Source: Pampus argenteus (taxonomy: Eukaryota; Chordata; Actinopteri; Scombriformes; Stromateidae). From it: a stretch of DNA of 64,000 nt. The notes beneath the pieces are model-generated. The model was given only the letters and a program-made list of their open reading frames with translations. It had not been told where the DNA came from and did no database searches. A program made the position numbers and the translations under genes. The stretch covers positions 9,676,001-9,740,000 of the forward strand of contig CM072873.1 of the NCBI GenBank assembly GCA_036937835.1. Direction: 5' to 3'. Below are positions 61,911 to 64,000 of this stretch, piece by piece (the stretch's first letter is position 1; the number at the start of each line of letters is the position of its first letter).

Positions 61911-62471
61911 AACAGGACCAAATTGTGTGTGTGTGTGTGTGTGTGTATGTATGCAGAGGCATGCGTGTGTATGAGTGTGTTAAAGCCATGCAAGAGAATT
62001 TATGTGTAAAATATACATCCACTGATGTAAATACACACATTTATGATATATTAGTTATCCTATTAGTTTAATGGTTAATCATTAATTTCAAAGAGATCGT
62101 TGACCTTTGTGACAAAACTGATTGCTCTTTGTTAAGCTTTATAAAGATATGCAGTATCCAAAGCATGCATAATCAGTGTTTCCTTTGCTTCGATTATAGT
62201 TATATGATAACTCTTACATATATATGTATAGATATATGTTTTTCATATGCATGGAAAAACACTTTTATTTCTTTTTTGGGACTTTGCTTTGATAAAAGTT
62301 GGCATTTGTGCGAAACAAAATAAGGATCTCATGATGTGAAAGTCAAGTTTTTTTTTGTCAATGTCTCACTGTTGCAGTGATCTCTAAGATTATGTTTGGT
62401 TATGATATGCACTATGAAGTAAAGGCAATTATAATTTATTTCCTTTTTTTTTTACTTTTTGACACATTAAA
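61911..62471 (+). other. zbtb8a: zbtb8a 3' UTR
   Basis: AT-rich sequence follows the stop at 61908-61910. It starts with a (TG)n tract at about 61924-61947 and contains a possible variant poly(A) hexamer ATTAAA at 62466-62471. The exact end is uncertain. Confidence 0.45.
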
Positions 62472-62930
62472 GTTATTTTTCTATAATTCTGTGTCTGGGG
62501 TATTTCATCCTGAATGTCTATCAGAAAGAAAAATCTTAATCTATATGACATGTTCCATTTCTGTTGCTAGGAAGAGCACTGCATTAACAACAAACATGTA
62601 TGTCTGAAGTCCATATTTATTGCTACTGTATAAAAAGGCATGTTGTGGGTTGTTTGCTTATGTTGCCAAGCTACTGTGGAATCTGATTAAACCACTAAAT
62701 AGTTTTATTCAAACACATTATCTGTATCTGAGGGTTAAATACCTCAATAATGGAAATGTTTTCCCTGAGGTTTCAATTTAATATTAGTTTAGTCTGAATA
62801 TGTGATTTTATAGATAGAAAAAAACAAGTTTCGGGGAGCTTTGAGTGCCTTAATCGGTATAAATAACTTACACGATAACAAGTTTCCTGTTAATAGTTTA
62901 TCAATTAAGTGACTCGTCGAGTGGTTTCCT
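62472..62930. other. intergenic, zbtb8a to hmgcl
   Basis: AT-rich DNA without a recognisable gene or repeat family. A further ATTAAA near 62687 could serve zbtb8a. Confidence 0.4.
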
Positions 62931-63031
62931 CCAATCACCGACCGGCAGATGGCGCCCACGTGGTGCTTTCGTCAACTCAGAGGTCTCCACTCCCGAGGAA
63001 GAAGTGACGTCAGACGGAAGGTTAAACAAAC
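62931..63031 (+). promoter_or_regulatory. hmgcl: hmgcl promoter: CCAAT, CTCF-like, E-box and CRE motifs
   Basis: Within 101 bp of the ATG lie CCAAT (62931-62935), a CTCF-like core CCGGCAGATGGCGC (62942-62955, one mismatch to the usual consensus), CACGTG (62957-62962) and a perfect palindromic CRE TGACGTCA (63005-63012). The start codon itself lies in a YY1-like AACATGGCGGCC. There is no TATA box, as expected for a housekeeping gene. Confidence 0.6.
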
Positions 63032-64000
63032 ATGGCGGCCGTGATGAGGCTGGTTAACAGAAGCACTTTTAACACAGTTATGGGTCAGCAGTACCTGGCG
63101 TTCAGCTCGGCGGCAAAGGTTAAAGCAGAGGCGGTTTGTTGAGCTTTTATTCCCCAGCAGGTCGCACTGTGTGTTTTTTGTTTGTGTCCTCTACGGTTAA
63201 CTTACGTTAGTCGGCTACTTAACAAGCATTTCTAATTCAACAGCTTCTGTTTCAACTCCGTTAAATGTGTTTGTGTCTTGTTTTGTTTAGGCTGGCATAA
63301 GTGCAGGTGAATCTCTTCCGGCAAAGGTGAAAATAGTAGAGGTGGGACCCAGAGATGGTCTTCAAAATGAGAAGGTAACGTTATGTAAAAAAAAAAATGT
63401 TGTTAATTAAACTATATATCAGCGATTACAGGGTGTATGTGTCTCTGTCTAATGTTTTTTTCTCGTCCACTCCCAGACTATCGTCCCAACAGAGACAAAA
63501 ATTAATTTGATTGACTTGCTGTCAGAGTCAGGGCTGCGAGTCATTGAGGCCACCAGCTTTGTGTCACCAAAATGGGTTCCACAGGTGAGTTTGTTCCCCC
63601 ACAGCTCTTTCACACGCGATTTCCCGACACACCCAACTTATGGCAGGACAGAAACTGCCGTGTATGTAACTGAAACTGGCTTGTTTCTCCTCCAACACTA
63701 ATTGGTTGTTTATATTTTCTGAATTACAGATGGCAGACCAGATGGAGGTGATGAAGGGGATCTGCAGGAAACCTGGAGTGTCGTACCCGGTTCTCACCCC
63801 CAACCTCAAGGGCTTCCAGGCTGCTGTGAGTGTCAAGCATCAGTATAGACATACTGTATATCCAGTTTCTCATAACATGCTATGTCTAAATACTTAGCAC
63901 GTTTTCACCATAAATGGCTTTTCCTTGCTGTTGCTTACTTACAGGTGAAGGCAGGAGCTTCAGAGGTGGCCATTTTTGGTGCTGCGTCCGAACTGTTCAG
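63032..64000 (+). CDS. hmgcl: hydroxymethylglutaryl-CoA lyase, mitochondrial (3'-truncated by window)
   Basis: HMGCL cleaves HMG-CoA to acetoacetate and acetyl-CoA in the mitochondrial matrix, the last step of leucine breakdown and of ketogenesis. Exons 63032-63118, 63291-63374, 63477-63584, 63730-63825 and 63945 to beyond 64000 all join in phase 0. The N-terminus ([11 protein letters not shown]...) is basic and lacks acids, as expected for a mitochondrial presequence. The catalytic motif [11 protein letters not shown] gives R50 and D51, equivalent to human R41 and D42. It is followed by [29 protein letters not shown] and [12 protein letters not shown], all family signatures. About half of the protein lies beyond the window end. 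No defect is seen in the visible part. Confidence 0.96.

Overview
This window is vertebrate nuclear DNA, almost certainly from a teleost fish. The genes have spliced exons with GT/AG borders and short introns, (GT)n microsatellites are dense, a BEL/Pao LTR retrotransposon is present (a class found in fish but not in mammals), and the gene set is of vertebrate type. Six protein-coding genes and one complete retroelement can be supported. All boundaries were read by eye and no search was run.

Layout. (1) About 1-27.4 kb (+): the last exons of ralgapa2, the catalytic alpha-2 subunit of the Ral GTPase-activating complex. An 18.5-kb intron (995-19489) separates the end of the GAP domain from the C-terminal exons, and a 42-bp exon at 22476-22517 probably switches between two C-termini. 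(2) 30412-31866 (-): insm1, a single-exon SNAG/zinc-finger neuroendocrine transcription factor, tail-to-tail with ralgapa2 as I recall for human INSM1/RALGAPA2. (3) About 32-45 kb: a large gene-free interval with several blocks that look like developmental enhancers, including an octamer-like motif beside an E-box upstream of insm1. (4) 45266-46523 (-): a four-exon kazald1-type secreted protein (IGFBP, Kazal and Ig domains). (5) 48894-55168: a 6.3-kb BEL/Pao-type element with LTRs that read as identical and a 5-bp target duplication. Its single 1615-codon ORF has Gag, protease and integrase but no reverse transcriptase or RNase H. It lies in the sense direction between a probable gale 5' UTR exon and the gale coding exons. 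(6) 55672-58018 (+): gale, complete in ten coding exons. (7) 58870-61910 (+): zbtb8a. (8) 63032-64000 (+): the first five exons of hmgcl, cut by the window end.

The genes do not form a shared pathway: UDP-galactose epimerisation (gale), mitochondrial ketogenesis and leucine breakdown (hmgcl), Ral signalling (ralgapa2), two transcription regulators (insm1, zbtb8a) and an extracellular matrix or growth-factor binding protein (kazald1). The most notable object is the retroelement: it looks freshly inserted and coding-intact, yet has precisely lost its polymerase, so it must have been copied with reverse transcriptase supplied from elsewhere.
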